The notes: generated by a model from the letters alone, not told the origin. A DNA stretch of 64,000 bases from Larkinella punicea (GCF_003334855.1 NZ_QOWE01000004.1:62001-126000), one strand, 5' to 3'. Shown: positions 53,141 through 62,485, numbered from the stretch's first letter. Translations and numbers: made by a program.

Positions 53141-54826
53141 ATGGAGTCTGCTGTTTTCATCTTTACTGCTGGTAGTAGCCTGGGCGTTTTTCTGTTCCGG
53201 GGGCAGACAAAGTATTACTTCAGCCTGTTTCTCCACATTCTTCTCATTGTTACCGCTTCTTCCTGGGCTTTCCGCGCATTGTCGGCCGGTGGAGTGATGC
53301 AATTCAATCTGCTGGAACGGGCCGGTTTTATTTTGCCCGTCAATATCGATAGTCTGTCGGCCTTTTTTCTGGGCATCATCAACCTGACCATACTCATGGG
53401 CGTGCTATATGCCAACGGGTATCTGAAGCTGTACCGGCAAACCCAATCGGATCGCCAACTGTCGTTTCACCACCTGGCGCTCCTGTGGCTCCATCTGTCC
53501 ATGATTCTGGTTTGCACCCTGCGTGGCGGAACCGCTTTTCTGATTTCCTGGGAACTGATGTCCGTGGCTGCATTTGGGCTGGTGGTTTTCGAGGGCGAAC
53601 GGAAAGATATTCTGAAAACCGGTTATGCGTATCTGCTCCAGATTCAAATGGGGTTTGCGTTCATTCTGGCGGCCCTTCTGATCGCCGGTTCACAGGGGTA
53701 TTTTTTTGGTTTCGATAGCCTCGGTGCCTATTTCACGACCCACAAGCCGTTACCGGTTTTTCTGCTCTTTTTTATCGGATTTGGTAGTTACGCGGGATTC
53801 GTTCCCATGCATAGCTGGCTCCCTCAAACGCAGCTAACAGCACCAACCCACATTTCGGCCATCTTGTCCGGCGTACTGACCCCGATGGGTCTTTATGGCA
53901 TCCTGCGGGTGCTGACGTATATCCATACCGATCTGGCTCCCATTGCCTTCCTTCTTCTTGCCTTTTCACTCCTGTCGGGGCTGGTTGGTAGCCGGAACAC
54001 TTTTCTCCAACACGATGGCAAGAAATTGCTGGCCTACAACAGCATCGCCAATACCGGAATCATTGGAATCGGAATCGGGGCCGGTTTATTGGGCATTGCT
54101 TTTAACCTTCCCGCCCTGGCCGCACTGGGGTTTACGGGGGGTATTTTACACATCGCCAATCATGCCTTGTCCAAGTCGCTGCTGTTTTTTGGTGTCGGCT
54201 CCATTTACCGGGCTACGCACACCCGGAATATCGACCAGTTAGGCGGTTTGATCCGAACCATGCCCAAAACGTCGTTTCTATTTCTCCTCGGTATGCTGGC
54301 CCTCTGCGGATTTCCTTCCTTCAACGGTTTTGTGTCCGAATTTCTGATTTATTGGGGGCTTATCAAGGGTCTCACCCTGCATACCGACGTGCTGAATCTG
54401 GCGGTTTGGGCGGTTTTTGCAGGACTTACCCTGATCACTGGCATCACGGTAATCGGTTTCAAGAAAGTCTTTGAGATGGCATTTCTGGGGACTCCCCGCT
54501 CCGATTCTGCAACGCACGCCCAGGAAGTAACCGACGACCTGCTGATTCCGCAGTTGCTGGCGGGCCTTTTCATTCTGACAATCGGCATCTGGCCCCCCTT
54601 TTTCCTGAAACTCACCGGCAACGTGGCAGCACTGTACGTTACCGACCTGCACCCGATCGATGCGGCTGTTCCCACGCTGGCGTATACCGGCAGTATTGGG
54701 GCCACGCTGATCGGAGCTACGCTCTTTGTCCTATGGATTCGGACAAAACCGCAGAAGCCTATCTGCATCGATTATCATTCACCCAACTCGTTCCGCAAAT
54801 CCAAAAAGGAACATGAGTTTGGGTAA
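53141..54826 (+). CDS. Orphan HyfB/NuoL-like proton-translocating membrane protein
   Basis: A 561-residue, about 14-helix protein of the proton-conducting antiporter family (HyfB/NuoL/MrpD). The conserved glutamate segment ISWELMS and the HDGKKLLAYNSIANTG lysine segment are present. In the loop-and-helix part APTHISAILSGVLTPMGLY the family usually has a lysine (SGVMIKTGIY in HyfB as I recall it), here replaced by Pro. No other hyf, nuo or mrp gene lies nearby, so it is an orphan. It has its own OmpR-type operator upstream. The ATG at 53141 is chosen over a TTG two codons earlier. Function unknown. Confidence 0.8.
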   Translation: MESAVFIFTAGSSLGVFLFRGQTKYYFSLFLHILLIVTASSWAFRALSAGGVMQFNLLERAGFILPVNIDSLSAFFLGIINLTILMGVLYANGYLKLYRQTQSDRQLSFHHLALLWLHLSMILVCTLRGGTAFLISWELMSVAAFGLVVFEGERKDILKTGYAYLLQIQMGFAFILAALLIAGSQGYFFGFDSLGAYFTTHKPLPVFLLFFIGFGSYAGFVPMHSWLPQTQLTAPTHISAILSGVLTPMGLYGILRVLTYIHTDLAPIAFLLLAFSLLSGLVGSRNTFLQHDGKKLLAYNSIANTGIIGIGIGAGLLGIAFNLPALAALGFTGGILHIANHALSKSLLFFGVGSIYRATHTRNIDQLGGLIRTMPKTSFLFLLGMLALCGFPSFNGFVSEFLIYWGLIKGLTLHTDVLNLAVWAVFAGLTLITGITVIGFKKVFEMAFLGTPRSDSATHAQEVTDDLLIPQLLAGLFILTIGIWPPFFLKLTGNVAALYVTDLHPIDAAVPTLAYTGSIGATLIGATLFVLWIRTKPQKPICIDYHSPNSFRKSKKEHEFG

Positions 54827-54864
54827 CCCTCAATTATCTGTAATTTATTTAGGTTATTTCGGGT

Positions 54865-54890
54865 TCAGGCCGGTCAGTCGACCGGCCTGA
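54865..54890. terminator. Bidirectional terminator
   Basis: A perfect 10-base stem, TCAGGCCGGT and its complement, around CAGTCG, between convergent genes (stop at 54826, stop at 54901). CTTTTG follows on the plus strand. Confidence 0.8.
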
Positions 54891-54900
54891 CTTTTGTAGC

Positions 54901-55365
54901 TTATTTCAGAAATCCTTCCAGTGAGGCCGGTGAATAATTAACGTTTTTCAGCGTTTTGTTGTCGGCTGTGCGATACACCAGGTATTTGCTGTCCGACTCC
55001 ACGTAATGACATTCGACACCTTTTGCCTGATAGTGGAGAACGGTTGCTTCGGCTTCTTCCACCGTCAGACAGGCTTTGCTGAGGTTCGAACGCTGAACTT
55101 CGTCAAACAAGGCTTTGAAACGGTCGCCCAACCCGAATTCCAGAATGGCACCAGCCAGCACATACTGCAAATCGCAGAGCGCATCGGCCACTTCCACCAG
55201 GTCTTTTTCCAGAATGGCCACTTCGAGTTCTTTCAATTCTTCGGCCAGCAGCGCAACGCGAAGCTGACAGCGGGTTTCGGACGGAATCTGGGGGGTTTCT
55301 AAAACCGGGTGGTGAAAAGTCCGGTGAAATTCGGCAACAGCGTTTAATGAATCGGGCGTTTGCAT
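54901..55365 (-). CDS. MazG/PRA-PH-like nucleotide pyrophosphohydrolase
   Basis: A 154-residue helical protein with the pattern EELKELEVAI...DLVEVADALCDLQYVL (about 41-70), the EExxE and ExxD metal-binding motif of the MazG/PRA-PH superfamily, which removes pyrophosphate from (d)NTPs or related compounds. No signal peptide. It is the last gene of the minus-strand unit AroQ, aminotransferase, MarC, this gene (gap of 18 bases to MarC). The substrate is not clear; the C-terminal part (HYVESDSKYLVYRTADNKTL) is family-specific. Confidence 0.8.
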   Translation of the reverse strand: MQTPDSLNAVAEFHRTFHHPVLETPQIPSETRCQLRVALLAEELKELEVAILEKDLVEVADALCDLQYVLAGAILEFGLGDRFKALFDEVQRSNLSKACLTVEEAEATVLHYQAKGVECHYVESDSKYLVYRTADNKTLKNVNYSPASLEGFLK

Positions 55366-55383
55366 TGACCTGGATGACAGTGA

Positions 55384-55947
55384 TTAAAAATTACTCTTGA
55401 TTAGTTTGATCGAAATTGCCAGCAAAATAATGCCGAAAACCTTCCGCAGAATATTGATTCCACCCGGCCCCAGCCGGTTTTCAATCCAGGCCGACGATTT
55501 GAGAACCGCGTAGATCAGCACCAGATTGATCAGAATACCGACCAGAATATTGGCGGTTGCATACTCCGCTTTCAGCGACAGAATGGTCGTCATGGTTCCG
55601 GCCCCGGCAATGAGCGGAAAGGCGATCGGGACGATGTGGGTGGCCCCGGCCCCGTGATCATCGGCTTTGAAAATGTTCCGGCCCAGAATCATTTCCAGCC
55701 CCAGCAAAAAGATGATCAGCGCACCCGCCACGGCAAATGACGACACATCGACGCCAAACAGCTTCAGGATGGACTCTCCCACAAACAGGAATGCCACCAT
55801 CAGCAAAGCCGACGCCAGCGTAGCTTTCTCCGACTCGATCTTGCCGGTTTTTTTGCGAAGATCGATGATGACCGGCAGCGAACCGACCACATCGATAACC
55901 GAAAACAGAATGAGCGTGACGGAAATAATTTCTTTGAAATTCAGCAT
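55384..55947 (-). CDS. MarC family membrane protein
   Basis: A 187-residue protein with about six transmembrane helices matching the MarC/UPF0056 family (VDPVGSLPVI-like wording as VIDVVGSLPVIIDL at the start, GAGTMTTIL, and a C-terminal helix). The function of the family is unproven despite the historic antibiotic-resistance name. Its start overlaps the stop of the aminotransferase gene by 7 bases, indicating coupled translation. Confidence 0.87.
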   Translation of the reverse strand: MLNFKEIISVTLILFSVIDVVGSLPVIIDLRKKTGKIESEKATLASALLMVAFLFVGESILKLFGVDVSSFAVAGALIIFLLGLEMILGRNIFKADDHGAGATHIVPIAFPLIAGAGTMTTILSLKAEYATANILVGILINLVLIYAVLKSSAWIENRLGPGGINILRKVFGIILLAISIKLIKSNF

Positions 55948-56948
55948 AGGTATCCACGCAAAAACCGTTTCAATGTATCAATTTCCCATTCCTCAATGGC
56001 CGGAAAGTTGGCAATCCGGAAGGTGTTCGATTTCCAGTCGCCATACCCGTTGCCGAGTGTAATCCCGGCATTTTGTGCAGCGGTTTTCACGGCCCGGATG
56101 GCTTCTTCACTCCCCTGAACAGCAATCACGGTGTCCGACCGCAATTCCGGATTCGCGATCAGCAGCTCCCAGGTAGTTTCTTTTTCGATCAATTCGTACC
56201 AGTTAGCCGCCCGGCTGCGCACCAGGGCATCGATTTTCGAAATGGGCGGAATCTGCTGCAACACCCTCATTAATAGATAAATACCCAATCCGTTTGGGGT
56301 AAACTGCGTCTGGTATTTTGCGATATTTTCATGGATGAACAACAGACTGTTGTAATACTGCCGATCGGCGATAATCTCTGCCTGTTTGAGCGCATCAGGC
56401 GAGTAAATCAACACGGCCAGACCCGCCGGCAAACCCAGGCACTTCTGCACCGAAGCAAACCAGACATCGGCCAGCGACCAGTCGAACACCAGACCGCCCA
56501 GCGACGAAACCGCATCGACGGCAATCAAACCGCTGAATTCCCGCCGAAACTGAGCCAGCGTGTCCATTCGAACCTGCGTTCCGTTCGAGGTTTCGTTCTG
56601 CACCACGCACAACACATCCGCTTCGCCCGGTAAAATCATCGGTTTGATCCGGTGGGCATATTCCATCCATTTCTTCCCGAAAGCGCCCCCGTACGGATGC
56701 AGGCTCGTGGTCACCGTCAGCGACTGGGCGACGATTTCCCAGCACTCCGTGGCCGAGGAGACGAACGCAATGTGATAGTCCGCCGGAATCGCCAGTTTTT
56801 CATGCAGCAACCGAAGGGTTTCCTTCACAATGTCCATAAAACCGGCAGACCGGTGATTCAGACTCACGACGCCCGACCGAATGGCCTCCTGCGCGTAGTC
56901 GGCCACCTGCGGATAGACTTTTGACGGACCGGGATAAAAGGTAATCAT
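55941..56948 (-). CDS. Class V aminotransferase, PLP-dependent
   Basis: A 335-residue aminotransferase of the serine/phosphoserine type. The family patterns are FYPGPSKV at the start (the P-G-P phosphate loop), ATECWE, VCVVQNETSNGTQV and VDAVSSLG, and the PLP lysine is in the VWFASVQKCLGLPAG segment. Phosphoserine aminotransferase or alanine-glyoxylate aminotransferase are likely roles. It lies 25 bases after aroQ and is coupled to MarC. Cytoplasmic. Confidence 0.87.
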   Translation of the reverse strand: MITFYPGPSKVYPQVADYAQEAIRSGVVSLNHRSAGFMDIVKETLRLLHEKLAIPADYHIAFVSSATECWEIVAQSLTVTTSLHPYGGAFGKKWMEYAHRIKPMILPGEADVLCVVQNETSNGTQVRMDTLAQFRREFSGLIAVDAVSSLGGLVFDWSLADVWFASVQKCLGLPAGLAVLIYSPDALKQAEIIADRQYYNSLLFIHENIAKYQTQFTPNGLGIYLLMRVLQQIPPISKIDALVRSRAANWYELIEKETTWELLIANPELRSDTVIAVQGSEEAIRAVKTAAQNAGITLGNGYGDWKSNTFRIANFPAIEEWEIDTLKRFLRGYLC

Positions 56949-56973
56949 TTCTACTATACTGAATTTCTGATTG

Positions 56974-57402
56974 TTATTTTTCCAAACTCAGTAAATATCG
57001 CACCGCCAGATCGTACCCCAGCAGCCCCAGACCAAGAATAACACCTTTGCACTTCGCTGACAAATAGCTGTGGTGCCGGAACGATTCGCGGGCGTGGACA
57101 TTGGAAATGTGCACTTCGACCGCCGGGGCCGGAACCGCCGACAGCGCATCGGCCAGGGCGATGGAGGTGTGTGTATACGCCCCGGCATTGATCACGATGC
57201 CGTCGATGGTAAAGCCCAGCTCGTGAATTTTATCGATCAGTTCGCCCTCGTGGTTGGATTGGAAATACCGGATTTGCACGTCGGGAAACGCCTGTTCGAT
57301 GGTTTCCAGGTAGTCGACAAAGGTGCGGCTGCCGTAAATTTCGGGTTCGCGTTTCCCCAACAGGTTGAGGTTAGGGCCGTTTAGAATCAGAATCTGTTTC
57401 AT
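56974..57402 (-). CDS. aroQ: Type II 3-dehydroquinate dehydratase
   Basis: A 142-residue type II dehydroquinase (third step of the shikimate pathway). The start [21 protein letters not shown] is characteristic, with the catalytic tyrosine in that loop. [41 protein letters not shown] (catalytic His) and [11 protein letters not shown] complete the family pattern. Length is normal. It is the first gene of a four-gene minus-strand unit and divergent from xerD. Confidence 0.96.
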   Translation of the reverse strand: MKQILILNGPNLNLLGKREPEIYGSRTFVDYLETIEQAFPDVQIRYFQSNHEGELIDKIHELGFTIDGIVINAGAYTHTSIALADALSAVPAPAVEVHISNVHARESFRHHSYLSAKCKGVILGLGLLGYDLAVRYLLSLEK

Positions 57403-57503
57403 GAATAGAAGGGTAAAGCCGCCGGATGACGAATTACGGATGTCGATGATTGCGGTTCCGGGAATTAAACCGTACTTCGCAATCTGTACTCCGCGATAAT
57501 ACT

Positions 57504-58400
57504 GTGTGGCAAAGTTACATTAACGCTTTCAAAAACTACCTGAAACTGGAACGTTCGCTGGCCGAAAATTCCGTTGAAGCGTATCTGCATGATATCAGCA
57601 AGTTACACGAATTTCTGGCGTTAGCCGGCGATCCGGTAGCCCCGACGCAGGTCACGGAAGACCTGATTTTCGATTTTCTGGCCTATCTGACCGATCTCGG
57701 CTTGTCGGCCCAGTCACAGGCCCGGATTCTTTCCGGTTTGAAAGCCTTCTACAAATTTCTGCTGCTGGAAAACGAGATTCAAACCGACCCGACGCAACTC
57801 ATCGACGGCCCCAAACTGAGCCGAAAACTGCCAGACACCCTGAGTTTTCCCGAAATCGAAGCCATCCTGAGTGCCATCGACCTGTCCACGCCCGCAGGCA
57901 CCCGCGACCGCGCCATGATCGAAGTGCTGTACAGTTCCGGGCTGCGGGTTTCCGAACTCCTGGATTTGCGGCTGACCAGTTGTTATTTCGAAGTCGGTTT
58001 TATCCGCATCAGCGGGAAAGGCAACAAAATGCGGCTGGTGCCGATTGGAAAAGACGCCATCAAGCACACCACGCTATACGTCGACCACGTTCGGAGTCAA
58101 CTGGAGATTCAAAAAGGGGCCGAAGATACGGTTTTCCTGAACCTGCGGGGGAGTTCGCTGTCGCGGGTGTCGGTATTCAAAACCATCAAAAAACTGGCCA
58201 TTGCGGCCGGAATTCAAAAAGAGATCAGCCCGCACACGTTCCGGCATTCGTTCGCGACGCATTTAATCGAAGGCGGGGCCGATTTGCGGGCGGTGCAACA
58301 GATGCTCGGCCACGAATCCATCACGACCACCGAGATTTACACCCACCTTGACCGCGATTATCTGAAACAGATCATTACGGATTTTCACCCCCGATCCTAG
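57504..58400 (+). CDS. xerD: Tyrosine recombinase XerD
   Basis: A 298-residue tyrosine recombinase. The N-terminal SAM-like core-binding domain ([20 protein letters not shown]...) precedes the catalytic domain with [12 protein letters not shown] (Arg), the lysine in [30 protein letters not shown] (His, Arg), LGHES (His) and the nucleophile tyrosine in TTEIYTHL. The GTG at 57504 is preferred because it gives VWQSYINAF, the usual Bacteroidota start, and about 298 residues; a TTG at 57450 would add 18. It resolves chromosome dimers with XerC; no XerC or dif site is seen in the window. Confidence 0.94.
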   Translation: MWQSYINAFKNYLKLERSLAENSVEAYLHDISKLHEFLALAGDPVAPTQVTEDLIFDFLAYLTDLGLSAQSQARILSGLKAFYKFLLLENEIQTDPTQLIDGPKLSRKLPDTLSFPEIEAILSAIDLSTPAGTRDRAMIEVLYSSGLRVSELLDLRLTSCYFEVGFIRISGKGNKMRLVPIGKDAIKHTTLYVDHVRSQLEIQKGAEDTVFLNLRGSSLSRVSVFKTIKKLAIAAGIQKEISPHTFRHSFATHLIEGGADLRAVQQMLGHESITTTEIYTHLDRDYLKQIITDFHPRS

Positions 58401-58425
58401 ATAATTCCCAAGCCTGGAAAACAAA

Positions 58426-58454
58426 AGTACCCGCCATCAAAAATAGCGGGTACT
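58426..58454 (-). terminator. Terminator-like hairpin for the minus-strand gene
   Basis: AGTACCCGC pairs with GCGGGTACT around an 11-base loop. On the minus strand it is followed by TTTGTTTT, so it suits the gene ending at 58501 better than xerD. Confidence 0.7.
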
Positions 58455-58500
58455 AATCTCGTCGGTTAACCCTAACCCAAATCACATTAGCTTTTAATAG

Positions 58501-59037
58501 TTAAGATTCTCCGGCGGTTTTTTCACCGGAAAAGTACTGTTCAGGTTGTTTGAATAATACGTTAAATGACGTCATACTGCCGTAAATCCGGGTAATGTAT
58601 TGTTGTATGTTGACCTTTTCTTCATCATCGATCGAACTGGCGTTGATGCGTTGTTCCAGTACCCGCAAGCGGTCGCGCATCATCACGATTTTGTGAAAGA
58701 ACGCATCAATCGGTATTTCCTTCGACGCCAGATCCGTTCGACCCGGTTTTAAAATCATCTTCCCCCCTTTCCATTTATCGCCCAGCGGTACGACTTCCGA
58801 TATGTCCGCCCATTTTTGCAGGATTCGGGAAAGGGACTGCTCCACGTCGAACAGGCTCACCAGATCGCTGTCCAGCTCCACCAGCTCGATCACCTCCAGT
58901 GGCGTGGTCAGCTTTACTATTTTGACGCCGGATTCGACAAAAGTCACAACGTACCCGTTCGATTTTACATTAATTATCACACCGACACCAAATTCGGCGT
59001 GTCGCACCCGCGACCCAATTCCTAAAATAATATCCAT
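58501..59037 (-). CDS. Conserved hypothetical protein with a small SH3-like N-terminus
   Basis: A 178-residue protein. Residues 1-50 (GIGSRVRHAEFGVGVIINV, GYVVTFVESGVKIVKL) look like the small beta-barrel found at the end of UvrD-type helicases and CarD-like proteins. The rest is helical (FFHKIVMMRDRLRVLEQRINA, IQQYITRIYGSM). I know no function. The ATG at 59037 is chosen because the upstream open frame runs through a palindrome. It is followed by the terminator at 58426. Confidence 0.7.
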   Translation of the reverse strand: MDIILGIGSRVRHAEFGVGVIINVKSNGYVVTFVESGVKIVKLTTPLEVIELVELDSDLVSLFDVEQSLSRILQKWADISEVVPLGDKWKGGKMILKPGRTDLASKEIPIDAFFHKIVMMRDRLRVLEQRINASSIDDEEKVNIQQYITRIYGSMTSFNVLFKQPEQYFSGEKTAGES

Positions 59038-59087
59038 AGAAAGTCTTTTTTGCATGGCTATACACAAACTACATACCAAAATAGTCA

Positions 59088-59176
59088 AGAATGAAGAGTT
59101 AAGAATGAAGAGTTGGCTGACGCAAGCTGAAACAAGTGCGTCAGCCAACTTTTAACTCTTAACTTTTAACTTTTAG
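59088..59176. repeat. Long imperfect palindrome
   Basis: Arms of about 37 bases (59088-59125 and 59139-59176, give or take 1) share the GTTGGCTGACGC end and an AAGTTAAGAGTTAA-type AT-rich part, with a 13-base loop. The right arm includes the methyltransferase stop codon. Confidence 0.8.
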
Positions 59177-59759
59177 CTCCCTTTGGGAGAAGGACTTTGC
59201 AGACGCAGGTGGATTTTGTCGTGACGGTGGTGGCTTCGTCCATCAGTTCAAAACCGTCTTTGATGCTCTGCCAAAGTGCGTCGCTGTGTTTGTGGTCGTT
59301 GATAGTAACAATGAGTAAACCGTTCGCTTTGAGATAGGTAGCAAACCGCTGGAGGGTCTTGAGCGGGTGTTTGCTGTAATAAATCGACTCGTTGAAAACA
59401 ATCATATCGAACTGCCCGGCTGGCGCGTATTTATCCATATCGGCCACCAGATAGGTACACTTTTCATCGGCCTGGGCCTGCGCGTTTTTGATGGCGCTAT
59501 CGGAAATATCGAAAGCCACAAACCGGCCATAGTTCTGGGTTTGCAGCCGTTGTTGCAAAAAGCCTTCCCCACAGCCAATTTCCAGAATCTCCGGCTGACC
59601 GGGTTTCAGGAATTTAATGTAGCCCACAATGACACTGAACCGGGCCAGTTCATCGAGTCCTTTCAATCCATCCCACAAGCCTTTGTCATACTGATAATTC
59701 CAGCGGTCGCGGTCGATACGGAGTATTTTACGTTTGAAAAATGACGTGAGGGCTTGCAT
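59166..59759 (-). CDS. Class I SAM-dependent methyltransferase
   Basis: A 197-residue methyltransferase of the Rossmann type. Motif I is ILEIGCGEGFLQQ, followed by FVAFDISDSAIKNAQ (motif II), LVADMDKYAP and the post-motif FDMIVFNESIYYSKHPLKTL, typical of small-molecule or protein methyltransferases. The N-terminal basic helix may bind the substrate. The target is unknown. The stop codon lies in the palindrome arm at 59166. Confidence 0.87.
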   Translation of the reverse strand: MQALTSFFKRKILRIDRDRWNYQYDKGLWDGLKGLDELARFSVIVGYIKFLKPGQPEILEIGCGEGFLQQRLQTQNYGRFVAFDISDSAIKNAQAQADEKCTYLVADMDKYAPAGQFDMIVFNESIYYSKHPLKTLQRFATYLKANGLLIVTINDHKHSDALWQSIKDGFELMDEATTVTTKSTCVCKVLLPKGAKS

Positions 59760-59813
59760 ACGGTTTTGGATGGGTTCGGCGAAAAAGGTAGAATTCAGGC
59801 GAAGAAGACCGCT

Positions 59814-60032
59814 CTAGCGACTCGTGCTATCGTCAACAAACAATGTATCGGCCACATCCAGAGCGGCCGAATCCAGCGCCGTTCCGTCGGGTTCGGTAGG
59901 CAAAGCGCGTTCGAGCTGGCGTTTTTTGTTCCAGGGCGCGGTCGTTCGTCGTCCCATGTCGATGGCTACAAAAACAACAATGAGCGTAAAAATGAGGGCC
60001 GCGATAAACAGGATGCGACGGTTTTTATTCAT
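59814..60032 (-). CDS. Small single-span membrane protein
   Basis: A 72-residue protein with one transmembrane helix (RRILFIAALIFTLIVVFVAI) and an acidic C-terminus. Its start overlaps the stop of the sixA gene by 4 bases (ATGA), so it is translationally coupled to it. I do not recognise the family. The coupling supports a real gene. Confidence 0.65.
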   Translation of the reverse strand: MNKNRRILFIAALIFTLIVVFVAIDMGRRTTAPWNKKRQLERALPTEPDGTALDSAALDVADTLFVDDSTSR

Positions 60033-60532
60033 GATTCTTTCAATTTTTTGGGCGAAACCAGATCCACCAGATGGCCCGTCCGACCGGATATGGCCGCCCA
60101 GTCCAGGTTCTCGAACTCGATGATGGCTACGGCTCCCTTGCTCATTGAACCCACATCCGCGTGTGTCAGGTACTCCGCAAAATAAGAAATATCGGGATTA
60201 TGACCGAACAACATCACGGATTGGCAATTTTTATCCACGCCGTTAATGGCGGCAATATATGCTTTCGGACCACCATCGAACAGTTTTGGTTCCAATACCA
60301 TCCGATCCGGATCAATATGGAACTGCTCGGCCATCACTTTCCCGGTATCCCGGGCGCGGTTGGCGGTGCTGCTGATCAGACAGTCCGGTTTTATGCCCTG
60401 CCCGGCTAGATGATGTCCGACACGGGCGGCTGCCATAATGCCTTCCGGAACCAGATCGCGGTCGTGGTCACGCTGGAAACTCGCCCGATCTTCCGCTTTG
60501 GCGTGCCGGACAAGGTATAATGTTTTCTTCAT
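60029..60532 (-). CDS. Histidine phosphatase SixA-like
   Basis: A 167-residue histidine phosphatase. The catalytic RHAKA (residues 9-13) and the SSTANRARDT loop (54-63) are clear, as is the second histidine segment FGHNPDIS. The SixA group dephosphorylates phospho-histidine on histidine phosphotransfer proteins, but single-domain members have varied targets. It is coupled to the small membrane protein downstream. Confidence 0.88.
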   Translation of the reverse strand: MKKTLYLVRHAKAEDRASFQRDHDRDLVPEGIMAAARVGHHLAGQGIKPDCLISSTANRARDTGKVMAEQFHIDPDRMVLEPKLFDGGPKAYIAAINGVDKNCQSVMLFGHNPDISYFAEYLTHADVGSMSKGAVAIIEFENLDWAAISGRTGHLVDLVSPKKLKES

Positions 60533-60646
60533 GTGCTTAGGTTAAGCTAAGTCGTTTTTTCCCAAAACTACTAATTCTGTCGAAAAGACAACCAGTCAAC
60601 TCGCCGAGTCTTTGGATTGTTGCTTAACCCGCCCCTGAAAATTTCG

Positions 60647-60654
60647 TATCTTTG
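60647..60654 (+). promoter_or_regulatory. Bacteroidota -7 element upstream of prfC
   Basis: TATCTTTG fits TAnnTTTG. TTG words lie about 24-27 bases upstream. The transcript would then begin with the palindrome at 60661. Confidence 0.55.
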
Positions 60655-60660
60655 TGTTTA

Positions 60661-60765
60661 GCCCTTTCGCTTTCGCCCCTAAATCCCCTAAAGGAGACTC
60701 GGACGCAGCTTAATCCGGATGCTATAAGTCCCCTTTAGGGGATTTAGGGGCGAAAGCGAAAGGGC
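60661..60765. repeat. Near-perfect long palindrome in the prfC leader
   Basis: Arms of about 40 bases (60661-60699 and 60726-60765) share GCCCTTTCGCTTTCGCCC and CTAAATCCCCTAAAGG with one or two mismatches, around a 27-base loop. It lies just downstream of a -7 element and 86 bases before the ATG. Confidence 0.85.
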
Positions 60766-60850
60766 AAAGAATTATCCGATATAAATCCAGGTTTTTTAAC
60801 GCCAAATAAGAACCATACATGGCTCGCTACTGCGGCCATTCCGATCCATA

Positions 60851-62446
60851 ATGAGTACGACACAAGAAATCAGCCGTCGCCGAACGTTTGCGATTATCAG
60901 TCACCCGGATGCCGGAAAGACGACATTGACCGAAAAACTGCTGCTTTTCGGGGGGGCCATCCAAACCGCCGGCGCCGTTAAGTCGAATAAAATCAAGAAG
61001 TCGGCCACCTCCGACTTTATGGAAATTGAAAAGCAACGCGGTATTTCGGTCGCCACGTCGGTGATGACTTTCGAATATAAAGACCTCAAAATCAACATTC
61101 TCGATACGCCGGGCCACAAAGATTTCGCGGAAGATACGTACCGGACGTTGACGGCGGTCGACAGCGTTATCCTCGTCATCGACTGCGTGAAAGGTGTGGA
61201 AGAACAAACCGAGCGGTTGATGGAAGTGTGCCGGATGCGCGATACGCCGGTGATTATTTTCATCAATAAACTCGACCGCGAAGGTCAGGATCCGTTCGAT
61301 TTGCTGGACGAACTGGAATCCAAACTCAACCTTCGCGTCCGCCCGCTGACGTGGCCGGTCAACATGGGATCGGATTTTAAAGGCGTTTACAGCCTGTATG
61401 ACAAAACGATGAACTTCTTCCGCATCAACAAAACGAAAGTGGAAGAAGACATTCTCGAAATCGACATCACGACGCCGGTTCTGGAGCAGAAAGTGGGCGA
61501 ACGAGATGCCGAACAACTGCGCGAAGACGCCGAACTGATCGAAGGCATTTACGATCCGTTCGACCGGCAAACCTACCTGGAGGGAAAAGTGGCCCCGGTA
61601 TTTTTCGGATCGGCGGTCAATAATTTTGGGGTGAAGGAGTTGCTCGACACGTTCTGCAGCATTTCGCCCGAACCCATCGCCCGCGCCACCGATAAACGCG
61701 TTGTGTTTCCTGACGAACCGAAATTCACCGGTTTTGTCTTTAAAATTCACGCCAACCTCGACCCGCGCCACCGCGACCGGATCGCGTTTCTGCGCATCTG
61801 CTCGGGGGTTTTCGAACGGGGAAAATTCTATCACCACACCCGGCTCGACAAAGACGTGCGGTTTTCGAGTCCGTTTAGTTTCATGGCCGATAGCAAAAGC
61901 ATTGTGGATGAGGGATTTCCGGGCGACGTCGTCGGTTTGTACGACACTGGCTCCTTTAAAATCGGAGACACGCTGACCGAGGGAGAAGACATGCGCTACG
62001 TCGGCATTCCGAGTTTTTCACCCGAGATATTTAAGGAGTTGATCAATTCGGACCCGATGAAATCCAAGCAACTTGAAAAGGGAATTCAGCAGTTGACCGA
62101 CGAGGGAGTTGCTCAGTTGTTTACAATGATGAGCGGAAACCGGAAAATTGTCGGAACCGTTGGAGAACTTCAGTTCGACGTGATTCAGTACCGGCTCGAG
62201 CACGAATACGGAGCCAAATGCCGCTGGACCACCATGCCGGTTTCCAAAGCCTGCTGGCTGACGTCGGACGATAAGAAAAAACTGGACGAATTTATCCGGC
62301 TGAAGGGCCTGGCCATTGCCTACGACAAAGACGCCAACCCGGTTTTTCTGGCCGAATCGGACTGGATTCTGCGGATGAACATGCAGAACAACCCCGACAT
62401 CAAGTTTCATTTTACCTCGGAATTTAAGACGGCGGTGGAAGCCTAA
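60851..62446 (+). CDS. prfC: Peptide chain release factor 3
   Basis: A 531-residue GTPase that recycles release factors RF1/RF2. G1 is in [16 protein letters not shown], the effector loop holds the [11 protein letters not shown] segment, G3 is [10 protein letters not shown], and G4 is INKLDREG. Domains II and III and the C-terminal PrfC-specific region follow ([19 protein letters not shown]). Length is normal. A long palindrome sits in its leader. The start codon at 60851 opens directly on MSTTQEI. Confidence 0.96.
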   Translation: MSTTQEISRRRTFAIISHPDAGKTTLTEKLLLFGGAIQTAGAVKSNKIKKSATSDFMEIEKQRGISVATSVMTFEYKDLKINILDTPGHKDFAEDTYRTLTAVDSVILVIDCVKGVEEQTERLMEVCRMRDTPVIIFINKLDREGQDPFDLLDELESKLNLRVRPLTWPVNMGSDFKGVYSLYDKTMNFFRINKTKVEEDILEIDITTPVLEQKVGERDAEQLREDAELIEGIYDPFDRQTYLEGKVAPVFFGSAVNNFGVKELLDTFCSISPEPIARATDKRVVFPDEPKFTGFVFKIHANLDPRHRDRIAFLRICSGVFERGKFYHHTRLDKDVRFSSPFSFMADSKSIVDEGFPGDVVGLYDTGSFKIGDTLTEGEDMRYVGIPSFSPEIFKELINSDPMKSKQLEKGIQQLTDEGVAQLFTMMSGNRKIVGTVGELQFDVIQYRLEHEYGAKCRWTTMPVSKACWLTSDDKKKLDEFIRLKGLAIAYDKDANPVFLAESDWILRMNMQNNPDIKFHFTSEFKTAVEA

Positions 62447-62485
62447 CGTTCTCCGTACTCAACTTTCGACTTTAGCATTTCACCC

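Larger units (their letters stand above)
60533..60850. other. Intergenic region before prfC
   Basis: A gap of about 318 bases. It carries a TATCTTTG -7 element (60647-60654) and a very long palindrome (60661-60765) between the promoter and the prfC ATG. No gene seen. Confidence 0.6.

Noticed and set aside
60827-61837. A 336-codon open frame opposite prfC
   Set aside because: It lies entirely opposite a clear PrfC and has no domain pattern; composition is that of an antisense shadow.
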